Under the pieces are notes generated by a model. It ran no database searches, was not told the DNA's origin, and worked only from the letters and a program-made list of their open reading frames with translations. Made by a program: the position numbers and the translations under genes. A stretch of 64,000 nucleotides of DNA from Phlegmacium glaucopus (Eukaryota > Basidiomycota > Agaricomycetes > Agaricales > Cortinariaceae), in the NCBI GenBank assembly GCA_015039465.1, contig MU130695.1:482394-546393 (forward strand), given 5' to 3'. Below, piece by piece: positions 21,397 through 30,949 of this stretch (position 1 is its first letter; every line of letters begins with the position of its first letter).

Positions 21397-23177
21397 TCGA
21401 ATTCGTCAATGAGAGGCCACTGTAGATAACAGTTCACTTCTCGGATCCTGTACATTTAATCAGTTGACGCGTTTGTTAAATAATCAGTCCCTACTACATA
21501 GTGTTTTTGTTCGGAGAATGTCTAATTACACTTCCCAAGGACGACTGACACCAAACCAGACGGAACAGGCCACGATTCTTTACGACAAGGTTCGACGAGA
21601 GTTAGTGCCAGTGCATGATAGTTCAAGTTGGACACGAAAGTTTGAATGTTAAATTTATGACTCAAGATCAAATTATCGTAACTCTTTCCATCACCTTGTC
21701 AAACGTACGGCACACCCCACCGAAAATGCTTTGATAAGATCATTTCTTTGAGTGTCTCCTAAGATGTTGGCATTCCAGGCTAACTACACCACATGTTGAC
21801 AATCCAAAGTGTTCGGCTGACAGGTCTTTTTCTGGGACTGCACCCGCTGCTGGCTTCCATTCCATCACTCATCATGAGTTTGATAAGCTGGCCCTAAACC
21901 TTGGGCTGTGCAAGCTATCTATCTTCCATATTCACCACCGCCATCAGCAACTACATAGTGATAACTCTAGACACAGTGGCCAGGCACAACATGCCAGTTG
22001 ATGCGCTATTATTCACAATGACAAGGACAGTGAGGCAGGGTAAGAAGACGGATTTGTCAACGTTGGAAGGATGTGACCTTACGTCTAATGATGATTCTTG
22101 CTGCAGATCTCTCACAACCGAGATCGAAAACCAAAATAATTCTCTAAGACATTGGTGAAAGATACCGTCGGAAGATCCCACACCCGCAATGTTTCTATAG
22201 GAGCATGTATAACCCCTGCTCCGCACATTGATGGAGGCACTTTTTGGCCGCCTGGGGCGGGGGTGGTGTAAATGGCTCTAGGCTCGTTCCGGTATCATCG
22301 CCTGGGCCAGTTGTCTGGTGGAAGATCCATTAGCACAAGTCACACGAGTAAGAATAAATTGAATGATATACCATGCCAAGAATGATTGTATGGTCATTCG
22401 GTAGTCAAATGATCACCTTTACAAAGCCGGCAAGAGACCTGATTGCTTCGGATTTTTATCATGTCTTCAAGATATTACTCAACTTCCAGTACTTGTCATA
22501 AAATATATAAATCGAATTTGTTTCGGAAAAAAAAAGATGAAAAATGCGCACTTAATTACCGACGCCAAGCTTCGATGTAGTTATCTGACTCTGTCCACCC
22601 GTGGTTGTTGCTCGCACTGTCGTTATTTCTACTATCAAATGTTCGTTGCTAACTTTCTTCGACATCATGGACGACAGCTTTTGGTAACAGTCTCTTGATG
22701 CGACGGGTAAACTGTCCACATCATATCGTCAGCAAGAAAAAGTTTGACGTCCTGCAGCCATACCTTGACCTTCTTGCCTTCAAGTTCGTCTAACGTATTT
22801 TTGATGATTGTCCATTTTCATCGACGGATCATTCTTTTCCTGGCAGCTCTGAGGTGGCAGAAATCGGATATGTTGTGCGTCGACCGGAGTAATGTTAAAA
22901 GTTGAACAGCCATCAAGATGTTTTTACTCTGTCATATATCAAAGGTTCAAGCTAGTGATCATAGGTTTTATTCTAAGAGAGCGCAAGGAACGAGTGTGAT
23001 CGTAGAAGTTTGTCTATGCGACGAATTGGGTTGTGGCGTGGCAATTTCTTTTCTTCACTGCCACCACCACAACCTCAAACGAAATTCCCCTGCTCGTCAT
23101 CAGAGCAGTTCTAATTTCTTTTGTCGTTAAGAGACTTTCCTGTTTAAGACATAGACAAAAAAAAGTATTTTCTGGCA
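21397..23177. other. Intergenic; probably contains the left end of the DIRS element
   Basis: No coding gene recognised. DIRS-type elements have non-coding ends with inverted or split repeats, and the last few hundred bases before 23178 should belong to the element, but I could not match them to the sequence right of 28050 by eye. Confidence 0.35.
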
Positions 23178-24104
23178 ATGCCTAGGATTCAGTATGACCC
23201 AGCTCTCTCAGAGTGCCCTGATTTTGCTTCTCCCGTTTATGCAGCAGCTCGTAACCCTTTTATCAACCCTAACACCAACGAAGAACAGGCTATCCAGTTT
23301 TTAAAAGACATTTGGCAGGCTGGTAATGAGGCAGATAAACTTAGCTGGCAGCAGCAGGTTGACGATGATGCCATCGCTCTAACGGAGCAACAGCGCTTAC
23401 AATCAGAAGCGGATGTATTAAGGGTTCAGGCTAGAATCGATGAAGAAGAGAATCTTCGAAATGAAGAAATAAAGAAAAACAAAATGAAGTACACCCCGAT
23501 ACCAGATAGAGATGTTCCGACAGTAGCTCCAGTGATCGCCTCCAATTATGCCTTTAGAAAAATGGAGAAGGGACTCTACGTGGAGCTATGGTATTATACA
23601 AACGCGGGTCTAGATGAGGCCTTTCGGAACACGAACACCACGGACGATGAAGCAATGGTCATGCTTCGTCGACCTAATGGTTCTACTTCCTGGGTCCCGG
23701 CGGCGTCCACTAAGACCGCATCTGGGGTAATCGACGATAAAGACATTCCATGGGAAGATTTTTGTCAGGCAGCTCCACGGATGATCGTTGCTATGGAGGA
23801 AGCTGACTGGCCGCGAGATCGTGTGACCATGCTAGCCAAATTCTGGGGAAATTTGCAGGTACACGAGCTCCGGTCCTCTAGGGACCCCCTAGACCAGAAG
23901 ACTCTTATTGTTTACCAAGCCGAACAAAGGAGGCTTTGGCATCTAGCCATTTCCTCCCCCCGCGGCGCTTACAACTTGTCTCGAATCAATGAAGAATTAA
24001 TTCGCAAGACTCGCGATAGGGTATACTGGGACGACCGCAAGCGAAAAGACAACGAAAGAGATTGTCGTGTGCGTTCTTTCTTTACCGTAAAACCTCAGAA
24101 ATGA
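23178..24104 (+). CDS. DIRS Gag-like protein
   Basis: 308 residues from ATG 23178. It starts M-P-R-I-Q-Y-D-P-A-L-S, then F-I-N-P-N-T-N-E-E-Q-A-I-Q-F and W-Q-A-G-N-E-A-D-K-L-S-W-Q, followed by a charged coiled-coil-like stretch (residues 70-110) and a globular part with W-V-P-A-A-S-T-K and F-W-G-N-L-Q-V-H. I recall this N-terminal pattern from first ORFs of Agaricomycete tyrosine-recombinase elements; it probably forms the particle or binds element RNA. The short Lys-rich end (K-P-Q-K) is followed by a repeat-filled spacer before the next ORF. Confidence 0.7.
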   Translation: MPRIQYDPALSECPDFASPVYAAARNPFINPNTNEEQAIQFLKDIWQAGNEADKLSWQQQVDDDAIALTEQQRLQSEADVLRVQARIDEEENLRNEEIKKNKMKYTPIPDRDVPTVAPVIASNYAFRKMEKGLYVELWYYTNAGLDEAFRNTNTTDDEAMVMLRRPNGSTSWVPAASTKTASGVIDDKDIPWEDFCQAAPRMIVAMEEADWPRDRVTMLAKFWGNLQVHELRSSRDPLDQKTLIVYQAEQRRLWHLAISSPRGAYNLSRINEELIRKTRDRVYWDDRKRKDNERDCRVRSFFTVKPQK

Positions 24105-24241
24105 AGCTAAAGTTTGCTCTCCCTTTTTCTTTCCCCTACCATGTTCATCATTGCGACGACCAATACACCTCCATGCCTCGCACATGCCCACCTGCTGCAT
24201 CGCGCACGCCTGTCCTTTCTTTCGCGTTATGCCCGCCTAAT

Positions 24242-24386
24242 TGTTGCACCATGCATGCCTAAACTGTTGCATTGCGCACGCCTAAAATGTTGCATTGCGC
24301 ACGCCTGAACTGTTGCACTGCGCACGCCTAAACCCTTGCATCGCGCATGCCTAAACCTTTGCACCGTGCATGCCCGTCTGTTGCCC
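24242..24386 (+). repeat. 23-bp minisatellite between the DIRS ORFs
   Basis: About six head-to-tail copies of a 23-bp unit beginning GTTGCATTGCGCACGCC, separating the Gag-like ORF from the zinc-knuckle ORF. CpG-rich, and variable mainly at TTG/CTG/CCG positions. Confidence 0.8.
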
Positions 24387-24888
24387 CTACATAACTCTGG
24401 TTCACTGTCATCTCCCTCAGTCTGACCAACGAGGACTGGTTGCCGTCTCTCTTCCACAACGAAGATCAGGCAACCATGATGCACATCGTGATTCACGCTG
24501 TCGTTCAATGTCCCCACCTCGGTATGCCTCTGGCTCAAGGCAGACTCCTGACAACAGGCAGTTGGTAAAGAAGCCGGATTTTCAACCAAGCGCAGCCGGA
24601 AGAGTCTACTCCGCCTGTGCTGTTTGTCTCGGCCGCCATCCCCACAAAATTGTCGATTGCGACGCGCCTTCGATATGGAACAAATCTCATCCCGCTCTCT
24701 CGATCCGAGTCAACAAGGTCCTCTCGATGCGAGACGGCCGTTCAGTCTGTGCCGACTGGCAACGAGCCGCCGGTTGCCCCAGCGCACGCCACGACAACCG
24801 TCACATGTGCTCTGGTTGTGCCTCATCCACTCACGGAGCTCAAGATTGTCCTCGAGCACAGAAAGCTACAAGCTCTCACGCCCTATAA
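24370..24888 (+). CDS. DIRS zinc-knuckle ORF (Gag C-terminal part)
   Basis: 172 residues with C-A-V-C-L-G-R-H-P-H-K-I-V-D-C, V-C-A-D-W-Q-R-A-A-G-C and a clean CX2CX4HX4C knuckle C-S-G-C-A-S-S-T-H-G-A-Q-D-C just before the end. Nucleic-acid binding is the likely role. It overlaps the reverse transcriptase ORF by about 270 bases in a different frame, so the polymerase may be made by frameshift or internal initiation. The start ATG at 24370 lies inside the minisatellite and is uncertain. Confidence 0.65.
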   Translation: MPVCCPYITLVHCHLPQSDQRGLVAVSLPQRRSGNHDAHRDSRCRSMSPPRYASGSRQTPDNRQLVKKPDFQPSAAGRVYSACAVCLGRHPHKIVDCDAPSIWNKSHPALSIRVNKVLSMRDGRSVCADWQRAAGCPSARHDNRHMCSGCASSTHGAQDCPRAQKATSSHAL

Positions 24889-26791
24889 CCCCGAGGCTTG
24901 GGAATTCCTCCTCCGACAAGCTGGGCTGCTCGGTAGATATTCTCACCTTCCTCAAAGCTTACGGACTGGCTTCCGGCTCAATATTCCAAAAATCATACAT
25001 ACACAAGCTCCACCTAACAAATCCACCATCCTCGAGCTCGCCGAGCAATTTGACAAAATTATCAAACTCGAAATCGCTAAGCAAAGATACTTGGGCCCTC
25101 TTTCTCGAAAAGAAGTGGAGTCGCTCATTGGCCCCTTCCAGTCTTCGCCCTTCTCCATCATCCCTAAACCTGGAAGGCCTGGTCAATACCGGATTCTTCA
25201 GAATTATTCGTTTCCCCACAAGACGTCAGCTCTCTTCCCTAATCCATCCATCAACTCTTGCGTGGACTCAGATGACTTTCCTACCTCCTGGGGCACCTTC
25301 TCCGTTATCTGCCTTCTCATCCGTCGGCTACCTCCGGGTTCCCAGGTTGCCACTCGTGACGTGGCTGAAGCCTATCGGACAATTCCTTTGCACTACTCAC
25401 AGTGGCCGGGTGCTGTCGTTCGCATTGGAGAAGATCTCTTCTGCCTCGATCTGGCCACCTGCTTCGGAGTGGCTCCGTCCTCCGGAGTATATGGCGTGGT
25501 CGCCGACGCTGGTACTGATCTATTCAGGTATCGTGGCATCAGCCCATTGGCAAAATGGGTCAATGACCACATACTTTTCCGGGTCAGGCTTGAGTACCTC
25601 GCCGAGTACAATCAAAGACGCAGTGCCTGGCATGCGCAACTCTCCGTTCAAGGTCAAAAGCAGGACGGCGGCCGTATTTGGTACGGCGGCACTGTTTTCC
25701 CAGACGGCACTCTTGACGAGCATGTGGAAGATTATCAGTTTCCTTGTCTCGATTTATCTTCTCGCTCACCTCGTTCTATCAAAGATCAACAGTTCGCTTA
25801 CAACTTCAACGATGTCGACCAGCTTTCAAAGGAACTTGGAATTCCCTGGGAACGTTCCAAAGACAGACCTTTTGCTTACTCCACATCTTATATTGGTTTC
25901 CACTGGGATCTACAAACTCTCACAGTATCGCTCAGCCTCGAAAAGAGGACCAAGTACCTCTCCAGCATCCGTGACTGGTTACAAAGGTCAACTCACAACC
26001 TTCACGACGTCCAAAAGTTGTACGGCAAGTTACTTCATGCATCACTTGTTGTCACATCCGGCCGGGCTTACCTCACCGGCCTCGAGGCTATGCTCGGGCT
26101 CTGCACTGATCGCCCCTTTGTCTCCTATTTACCAGTCAAAGGAATCGCTGAAGATCTTTCCTGGTGGATTTCAAGGCTCACACGCACCCCCGTTTCCAGG
26201 CCAATTCCAGCACCTCACGATCTCGTCAACCTTCAGGCATTCTCAGATGCAAGCTCCGGAGTTGGTGTCGCCATCGTTATCGATGGAAGATGGAGAGCTT
26301 GGCGGCTCATCCCCGGTTGGCAGACCCTTGACGGTAGCCGTGACATTGGATGGGCTGAGGCCGTCGGTTTTGAACTGCTCGTCAAGACCATCGCACGGAT
26401 TGTCAGTTCTAGCGGACACTTTGAGACATATGGGGACAACCAGGGCGTCGTTGAAGGCTGGCGTAACAGTAGGAGCAGAAATAAGGCCGTCAATGGAGTC
26501 TTCAGACGCATCCATACATTCCTTGAAGCTTTTGGCGACTCCTTATCCTTCCATGCAGCGTACGTCCCCAGCCGGTCCAACCCTGCTGATGGCCCCTCAA
26601 GAGGACTTTACCCCCCTGTCGAACGCTTACTTCCCGAAGTCCAGCTCCCAGATGATCTCCGCAGGTTCCTTGTTGACGCGACCCATCCACACTCCTCCAC
26701 TGAGCTCCGACTCATCCGCGAAGGTCGTTATCCAGCAGCCCTTACGAAGTGCTCTAGCAGCTCTTTCGGATGCGGTAATACCACTGATTGA
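24617..26791 (+). CDS. DIRS reverse transcriptase / RNase H
   Basis: Recognisable polymerase sequence begins near 24880 (P-Y-N-P-E-A-W-E-F-L-L-R-Q-A-G-L-L). Motifs: S-I-I-P-K-P-G-R-P-G-Q-Y-R-I-L-Q-N-Y-S, R-D-V-A-E-A-Y-R-T-I-P (motif A Asp present), C-F-G-V-A-P-S-S-G-V-Y, and K-W-V-N-D-H-I-L-F at about 25550-25576, where relatives have V-D-D. RNase H follows: F-S-D-A-S-S-G-V-G-V, W-A-E-A-V-G-F-E-L-L, Y-G-D-N-Q-G-V, N-P-A-D-G-P-S-R-G-L. The V-N-D replaces the first catalytic Asp of the YxDD-type box by Asn and should abolish polymerisation. The first 80 codons of the open frame are probably not used. Confidence 0.85.
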   Translation: MLFVSAAIPTKLSIATRLRYGTNLIPLSRSESTRSSRCETAVQSVPTGNEPPVAPAHATTTVTCALVVPHPLTELKIVLEHRKLQALTPYNPEAWEFLLRQAGLLGRYSHLPQSLRTGFRLNIPKIIHTQAPPNKSTILELAEQFDKIIKLEIAKQRYLGPLSRKEVESLIGPFQSSPFSIIPKPGRPGQYRILQNYSFPHKTSALFPNPSINSCVDSDDFPTSWGTFSVICLLIRRLPPGSQVATRDVAEAYRTIPLHYSQWPGAVVRIGEDLFCLDLATCFGVAPSSGVYGVVADAGTDLFRYRGISPLAKWVNDHILFRVRLEYLAEYNQRRSAWHAQLSVQGQKQDGGRIWYGGTVFPDGTLDEHVEDYQFPCLDLSSRSPRSIKDQQFAYNFNDVDQLSKELGIPWERSKDRPFAYSTSYIGFHWDLQTLTVSLSLEKRTKYLSSIRDWLQRSTHNLHDVQKLYGKLLHASLVVTSGRAYLTGLEAMLGLCTDRPFVSYLPVKGIAEDLSWWISRLTRTPVSRPIPAPHDLVNLQAFSDASSGVGVAIVIDGRWRAWRLIPGWQTLDGSRDIGWAEAVGFELLVKTIARIVSSSGHFETYGDNQGVVEGWRNSRSRNKAVNGVFRRIHTFLEAFGDSLSFHAAYVPSRSNPADGPSRGLYPPVERLLPEVQLPDDLRRFLVDATHPHSSTELRLIREGRYPAALTKCSSSSFGCGNTTD

Positions 26792-28049
26792 GTCTCCGTT
26801 CCCCCCATCGTCTGACGCACTTGTCACATCAGCTTTAGCCTTGACCAACCAATCTCTTACTCGTTTTTCCGCTCCTCTCGTCGAATCCCATTCTTCCTCA
26901 GCCCGGATTCCTCATAGGTATCAGTCCGATCTTACGCCCTCCTTTTCTAGTCTCCGTCCACATTGCCCGGCTCGCAATAGATTGAGGCTCTGGATTCCTG
27001 CCTTCTCTAGGTCAAGCCATCTCACAGATGGCCTCCACTTAGAAATAACCGATGCTGATCTAGATCGTGTCATCGCAGTTATTAACACATCCTGGCAGCT
27101 AACCACTCGAGAGACCTACGGCGCCGGCCTTCTCGTTTTTCATGTTTTTTGTGATCAAAGGAGCATTCCAGAGCTCCATCGTTGCCCGGCAGATCCTCTC
27201 TTAATGTTAACCTTCATCTCTAGTTGTGCCGGCTCATACTCAGGTAAGACTCTCGCCAACTACCTATACGCCATTCGTGCCTGGCATACTCTTCATGGTG
27301 CCCCATGGAGAATGAATCCGGCAGAGATGAAGGCAGCCCTCGATGGAGCTGCTATTTTAGCTCCTCCTGCTTCCAAAAGGCCGAAACGGCTTCCTCTGAC
27401 AGTCCCAGTCATCGTAGCAATAGCTGGAAAGCTCGACCTGTCGAAGCCCCTAGACGCTGCAGTCTATGCGTGCCTCACTACCACCTTCTACTCCGCAGCA
27501 CGTCTCGGCGAGTTCACGGTCGCCTCCCTCAAGGCCTTCGACCCAAACCTCCACGTCAAGGTTTCCGATGTCAGGCGTGATGAGGATCGTCACGGATTCC
27601 ACGTCACTGTTTTCCGGCTCCCTCGAACCAAGACTACGTCGACCGGCGAAGACGTCTACTGGGCCGCTCAGGATGGTCCTTCCGATCCCCATGCTGCTCT
27701 AGCAAATCACTTTAATGTCAACACCCTCTCACCCGATAAGGCTCTTTTTGCTTGGAAGCACCCACAAGGCACTCGTCCATTGACCCGTTCCGAGTTTCTG
27801 AAGTGTGTTAACTCGGCGGCTACAAGTTTAGGCATGCCCTCCCTAAAGGGGCATGGTATTCGAATTGGAGCTACACTAGAATACCTCCTGCGCGGAATAC
27901 CTTTCGACGTGGTCAAATCCATAGGTCGTTGGTCTAGCGAGGCATTTGTTCTATATCTACGAAAGCACGCAGTAATCGTCGCTCCTTACATCCAAGGGAC
28001 TCCGGTCATGGAAGTCTTCACTCGTTACACTATGCCCCCTCCTCGTTAG
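24624..28049 (+). CDS. DIRS tyrosine recombinase (core about 27040-28049) in a very long open frame
   Basis: The recombinase lies in the 3' third: S-W-Q-L-T-T-R-E-T-Y-G-A-G-L-L, then A-A-R-L-G-E-F-T-V (catalytic Arg), H-G-I-R-I-G-A-T (HxxR) and V-L-Y-L-R-K-H-A-V (nucleophile Tyr), ending M-P-P-P-R before TAG. All four hallmark residues R, H, R, Y are present. It would integrate circular DNA by strand exchange without target duplication. The frame stays open for some 720 codons upstream, through the whole reverse transcriptase gene in another frame, as Ser/Leu/Pro-rich sequence. That part is probably not protein, though DIRS elements elsewhere also overlap these genes. Confidence 0.8.
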   Translation: MSRPPSPQNCRLRRAFDMEQISSRSLDPSQQGPLDARRPFSLCRLATSRRLPQRTPRQPSHVLWLCLIHSRSSRLSSSTESYKLSRPITPRLGNSSSDKLGCSVDILTFLKAYGLASGSIFQKSYIHKLHLTNPPSSSSPSNLTKLSNSKSLSKDTWALFLEKKWSRSLAPSSLRPSPSSLNLEGLVNTGFFRIIRFPTRRQLSSLIHPSTLAWTQMTFLPPGAPSPLSAFSSVGYLRVPRLPLVTWLKPIGQFLCTTHSGRVLSFALEKISSASIWPPASEWLRPPEYMAWSPTLVLIYSGIVASAHWQNGSMTTYFSGSGLSTSPSTIKDAVPGMRNSPFKVKSRTAAVFGTAALFSQTALLTSMWKIISFLVSIYLLAHLVLSKINSSLTTSTMSTSFQRNLEFPGNVPKTDLLLTPHLILVSTGIYKLSQYRSASKRGPSTSPASVTGYKGQLTTFTTSKSCTASYFMHHLLSHPAGLTSPASRLCSGSALIAPLSPIYQSKESLKIFPGGFQGSHAPPFPGQFQHLTISSTFRHSQMQAPELVSPSLSMEDGELGGSSPVGRPLTVAVTLDGLRPSVLNCSSRPSHGLSVLADTLRHMGTTRASLKAGVTVGAEIRPSMESSDASIHSLKLLATPYPSMQRTSPAGPTLLMAPQEDFTPLSNAYFPKSSSQMISAGSLLTRPIHTPPLSSDSSAKVVIQQPLRSALAALSDAVIPLIESPFPPSSDALVTSALALTNQSLTRFSAPLVESHSSSARIPHRYQSDLTPSFSSLRPHCPARNRLRLWIPAFSRSSHLTDGLHLEITDADLDRVIAVINTSWQLTTRETYGAGLLVFHVFCDQRSIPELHRCPADPLLMLTFISSCAGSYSGKTLANYLYAIRAWHTLHGAPWRMNPAEMKAALDGAAILAPPASKRPKRLPLTVPVIVAIAGKLDLSKPLDAAVYACLTTTFYSAARLGEFTVASLKAFDPNLHVKVSDVRRDEDRHGFHVTVFRLPRTKTTSTGEDVYWAAQDGPSDPHAALANHFNVNTLSPDKALFAWKHPQGTRPLTRSEFLKCVNSAATSLGMPSLKGHGIRIGATLEYLLRGIPFDVVKSIGRWSSEAFVLYLRKHAVIVAPYIQGTPVMEVFTRYTMPPPR

Positions 28050-28187
28050 ATCTTGGTGAGTTTCTTTGCCCAGCTCCTTAAATTGGGGGTGTCTAAGACT
28101 TCGCTTGTCGCGTCGCTTGGCTCCTCACTGTTGGGAATCACAGCTCATCTTATCCTTCTTGTTTCATAGGTCAGAGCCCTTGTTTCG

Positions 28188-28216
28188 ATCAAAAAAGCCC
28201 TTTCGGGTTTTTTGCC
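28188..28216. other. A/T-flanked hairpin downstream of the DIRS recombinase
   Basis: AAAAAAGCCC-TTTC-GGGTTTTTTG can fold with one bulged G. It lies about 140 bases after the recombinase stop, in the non-coding 3' part of the DIRS element. It may be part of the terminal structure or an RNA 3' signal. Confidence 0.45.
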
Positions 28217-29375
28217 CTAATAGCTTCTAGTTTCGTACCTTACATACTTGGCTCGGTGTCATAGCATCTTAGTGCTTCTGCGCTGACCTCCTCTTCCAAC
28301 CACTAATACACATAACCTTTCGACTGCATAGATGATCATTATGGAAAGTAGTATGGTTGTGATTGTTTGCGAAAGGACAAAGTTTGACTCCATTTGGCTG
28401 CGTCGCTTGAGCCTCAACCTCAACACAAACATACCACTACTATGTAGCTGAGCGTAAACGTCGGCCCTTCAGGTCAGCACTTACAAAGCCATATCTATCA
28501 AAACTTGATGAAAACCATGTGCCGTAGAACATTTATAACCACCCGGCTACACTTGAATCCTACCTGACATGCGAATTGGGAAACGGTGATTTGGAAAGGT
28601 CTGGGTCCTGGGAGCCGTTGCCATCAAACTCGTTGACGATGGTTCCAAATAATACAGGTAGATATCCAGACTTGATCTAGAACAGCCAAAATCTTCTTAC
28701 AGAGTTCAATTGAACTCCCACTTGGCGTGTCATTAGGCCCAACCATGTCTTGACTTGCATCTCAACCTGGGTCCAAATTGGCTGAGCCATCTCATTGACT
28801 AAATGGTTGGTAGAAAATAATGCTTCAACTCTGATTTCGCTTCACCGGGGTTGCGTTGGGTACAGGCTGCGGTCAATATCCGATATACACGACTATCCAA
28901 AGTTTCCGCTTATTTAAATTTAGGACAGAAGATCGGCAGCGTTGTTCCATTTGGTATCCTAGATAAGTGATGATCGCTGGTCTTGGACTAGTATCGAAGG
29001 ATTGTTTGTATCCCGGAAGATCATAAAGAACTTGGTTATGACTTGACATGGAAGTGATGGATTGTAATGAAATTTTTTGGCTTCTTGATTTTCGTTGTAA
29101 TGGCACTTTCATGATGAATACTAATTATAAGAGCAGTTGCCATTCCAGTTGTGGTACGTCTCCTTTGCCACTCATGTCCTATTTCCAGTCTGAATTTGTC
29201 TTTCGCCATAGCCACTCTAGAGTTATTGAAGCGACGGAAGGCGGGGCTTCATTTGAGAGGCAGGATAATCCAGTTCAAGGTATGTCGTCCCTGCTCCTGA
29301 GGTTGGGAACCGAATGCTCATCGTTCCTTCTGTTGTGGACCATGGCTAGTCACCGGAAAATCTATCGGATCAGAT

Positions 29376-30657
29376 GTGACCGTCGACAGAGATGGGTCTC
29401 GGAGACAAAGAATGCGGCGGGGTTGCTTATCACAAGCGTTCTTTTTGTGCGAAGCATCTTCACCCGTCCACAATACAAAGCCGACGACGCACGGATGCAC
29501 TTTTGATCTCGGCTCACGTTTGGGTTTACATCCAGGCCAAGAAACCGAGTCCCCAGTAGAATACGATGACGATGTTCCCATAGACCACATTGTCCATCAA
29601 GAAAGTTGCTGTTGTGGCCGAATATCAAAAAATGGGCTCGTTTTTCTCGTCAGTCGGCATCACCAGGAGATCACCATAGGCAGGAAATTTCCAGAAGCCA
29701 TAAGTTCCGTCATTATGGAAACCAGTCTCGGTCGTTTCACTTGCTACACACACAAAGATCGCCACTTCGTCCACTTTGATGCGAGCACTTGCTCATCAAA
29801 CGTACCCCTCATTCCGAACCAGAACATGGACGACATTCTACTTTCCGCCCGAGGCTATTATCTCATCAGTGATGCGACTCAGAGCAAGAATTTTGTCTGG
29901 CGTCGATGTTCTAATGATTCCCTCGAATTTCTCGCGTCAGGAAACTTCTTCGGGGTCCCAGATGCAGTCATTTATATGCCCAGAGTCGTTCTAGAGAGGT
30001 GGAAACGACTAGAAAGATTTTCTCGGGCTCTTCATGACGCCATGATTTCCGTCCTCGAAGATCTACATGAACCTACAAGCTTCGCAATTGCGCTGCAGAA
30101 TTTGCCTGAGGAACATAGATCAAGTCTCAAGGGTATCCCAGTGAATACGACGGCAGAGCGGCTAGCCGCTTGTGTGTGCCTCTACCAAATTCTTTCCAGA
30201 AAGAAGTTGATTGAGATGGACTTTGAAAGTCAGTTCTCTGCTGCTCATTTCATTAATAATTCTATCGAATAATTTGATGAACCGCATGTTAGGCTTTCAT
30301 CTGTTCACTCGGATAAACATAGCAGACCTTACAGAGGCGCACCAACACTTTCGCAGTCCAGCTGCAGATTCCCGGAAGCTATTCCAAACGTCACAGGACC
30401 GTTTTATGCGCCTTCTCCGCAAATACAGGAAGGCCGAAAATGCAGGCGGGAGTCTTACCGATACTCTCCTCCGAGATGGCCTCCTTGGCCTCCTTCATTC
30501 CAATCGTAACAACGTCAGTTTGGTTGTTTTTCAGGGACTTTTGGCTACCGTTGCTCGATGGAATTGCTGTCGAGTGTTGTCGAGGGCGCGCGAAGCTCCG
30601 GAGGAATGGATAAAGTTTATAGTTGCGGATGATGATGATGATATCTATATGAGCTAA
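29376..30657 (+). CDS. Hypothetical protein, two exons
   Basis: A 298-codon open frame (29376-30272), then a second block from about 30290 to TAA at 30655-30657. The first contains Y-D-D-D-V-P-I-D-H-I-V-H-Q-E-S-C-C-C-G, T-S-L-G-R-F-T-C-Y-T-H-K-D and R-V-V-L-E-R-W-K-R-L-E-R-F. The second has F-H-L-F-T-R-I-N-I-A-D-L and R-F-M-R-L-L-R-K-Y-R-K-A-E, and ends in an acidic D-D-D-D-D-I-Y-M-S. The splice between them (acceptor near CATGTTAG, 30289) is not settled because the obvious donor gives the wrong phase. I do not recognise the family. The start may lie upstream of 29376. Confidence 0.5.
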
Positions 30658-30949
30658 GGTTGTAAATATACTGCTGGATATCGATTTTTCTTGGTGAGTT
30701 TTATCAAGCTTCTGTCTCTATATATCAATCAATACATTATAATTCCAGGATAAAAAAGCTGGTTATGCTGATCATCAAACATTATGGCGTGGTGGACGAC
30801 ATTATGACAGAAAATTGTAAAATATGTATTTGTATGCAATCTGAGGGTTTCATCACCAAAAATAATATAGTTTGAGATGCTACCGAAGCCAACTCAGTTT
30901 GGGCGGTCTGAGCTTGCGTACGGAGTTTGTCAGATTCGCTGTGTGTGAT

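Larger units (their letters stand above)
23178..28049 (+). mobile_element. DIRS-type retrotransposon (tyrosine recombinase), coding part
   Basis: A Gag-like ORF, a zinc-knuckle ORF, reverse transcriptase with RNase H, and a tyrosine recombinase follow each other on the plus strand, with no integrase and no LTR. That is the DIRS order. All four frames are free of stops over the expected domains, so the copy looks fairly young, yet the reverse transcriptase has a changed catalytic Asp (see below). Element ends were not identified. Confidence 0.85.

Noticed and set aside
24227..24589. 120-codon minus-strand frame in the DIRS element
   Set aside because: Product of the 23-bp minisatellite; Cys/Arg/His repeats without domain.
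28188..28216. Bacterial-type Rho-independent terminator
   Set aside because: The hairpin with T-run resembles one, but it sits in a fungal retroelement, so a terminator role does not apply.
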